Below, one piece after another: positions 5,900-6,266 of a stretch of DNA of 6,266 bases. Each line of letters begins with the position of its first letter. Position 1 is the stretch's first letter. Under the pieces are notes generated by a model. The model was not told where the DNA came from, did no database searches, and saw only the letters and a program-made list of their open reading frames with translations. The translations under genes were made by a program, and so were the position numbers. Source of the stretch: Chloroflexota bacterium (lineage in GTDB: Bacteria; Chloroflexota; Anaerolineae; UBA4142); assembly GCA_016200825.1 (NCBI GenBank), contig JACQEA010000428.1, forward strand, positions 1-6,266, written 5' to 3'.

Positions 5900-6266
5900 T
5901 GAATATGGAATTCGATTCGCGCGCAAAAGATTTGGGCGTCTATGTCACGGAAACTTTCAACGCAACGTGGGACTTGACGGTTCTTAAATATCAGAACGAT
6001 CAAGAGTCCGGCGGGAATCACCACATTTATTTTACGATACTCGACGCAACGAACAAACCAAAAGCGAATGTCACGTGTGTTGTAGATTGGGTCGGACGCG
6101 ATGATCCGCAACCGTTTCGCACGACGACCGATGCGAACGGACAAGCCAATTTTCCAATGTACGCGAATCTCGACATTACGCTCAAGAACGGACCGTACTT
6201 TGCGTACATCGAAAGCGAGAACAAGAGCGATGTGGCGCGCGGAATGGGATTGCCGGAACATCATCA
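5899..6266 (+). CDS. Beta-rich, Ig-like protein of unknown function, N-terminal part (runs off right edge)
   Basis: An open frame with no stop to the end of the window encodes at least 122 residues. Its ATG shares one base with the TGA of the hydrolase gene (TGATG), so the two are translationally coupled. Visible: a short lead-in with YVTETFNATWDLTVLKYQ (15-32), then a likely beta sandwich: GGNHHIYFTILDATNKPKA (40-58), TCVVDWVGRD (61-70), FRTTTDANGQANFPM (75-89), LDITLKNGPYFAYIE (93-107), SDVARGMGLPEHH (111-123). The 'TDANGQA' turn between strands is typical of carboxypeptidase-regulatory-like or bacterial Ig-like modules that display or bind rather than catalyse. No signal peptide. I do not recognise a named family. 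Sharing an operon with the glycosidase suggests a joint role in binding or attacking a polysaccharide, but that is inference. The full protein may carry further domains. Confidence 0.75.
   Translation, partial: MNMEFDSRAKDLGVYVTETFNATWDLTVLKYQNDQESGGNHHIYFTILDATNKPKANVTCVVDWVGRDDPQPFRTTTDANGQANFPMYANLDITLKNGPYFAYIESENKSDVARGMGLPEHH

Overview
The window reads as a chromosomal segment of a free-living bacterium, most likely a member of the Chloroflexota (Anaerolineae-like). This placement is an inference. It rests on the style of the proteins, on the very heavy use of CGCG-containing codons beside A/T-rich ones, and on short degenerate tandem arrays of a kind I associate with such genomes. No rRNA, tRNA, CRISPR array, insertion sequence or phage gene is visible.

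Layout. Positions 1-495 (minus strand) hold the N-terminal 165 codons of ftsY, the signal recognition particle receptor GTPase, cut off by the window edge. Positions 496-673 are intergenic: a good minus-strand promoter for ftsY, an intrinsic terminator for dnaE whose T-tract overlaps the ftsY -35 box, and a 64-bp array of eight degenerate octamers. Positions 674-4420 (minus) hold a complete dnaE, the replicative DNA polymerase III alpha subunit (1248 aa), with intact polymerase aspartates and an intact PHP metal site. Positions 4421-4642 are a divergent promoter region with two well-formed, oppositely directed promoters and a short heptamer array in the dnaE leader. Positions 4643-5899 (plus) encode a 418-aa clan-A-like glycoside hydrolase TIM barrel joined by a proline-rich linker to a small C-terminal domain. 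Positions 5899-6266 (plus) hold the start of a translationally coupled second gene, a beta-rich, immunoglobulin-like protein that runs off the window and belongs to the same operon.

The two halves look functionally separate. The minus-strand genes are housekeeping (replication, and co-translational membrane targeting). The plus-strand pair looks like an accessory carbohydrate- or cell-wall-related operon whose proteins show no signal peptide.

The most striking structural signal is a set of four unrelated short-unit tandem arrays (6, 7, 7 and 8 bp units). They sit only in tolerant places: the linker between the N and G domains of FtsY, a disordered linker in DnaE, the dnaE leader and the dnaE-ftsY spacer. 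The ftsY array is exactly 63 bp, contains no stop codon in any of the six frames and is translated as a heptapeptide repeat just before the P-loop domain.
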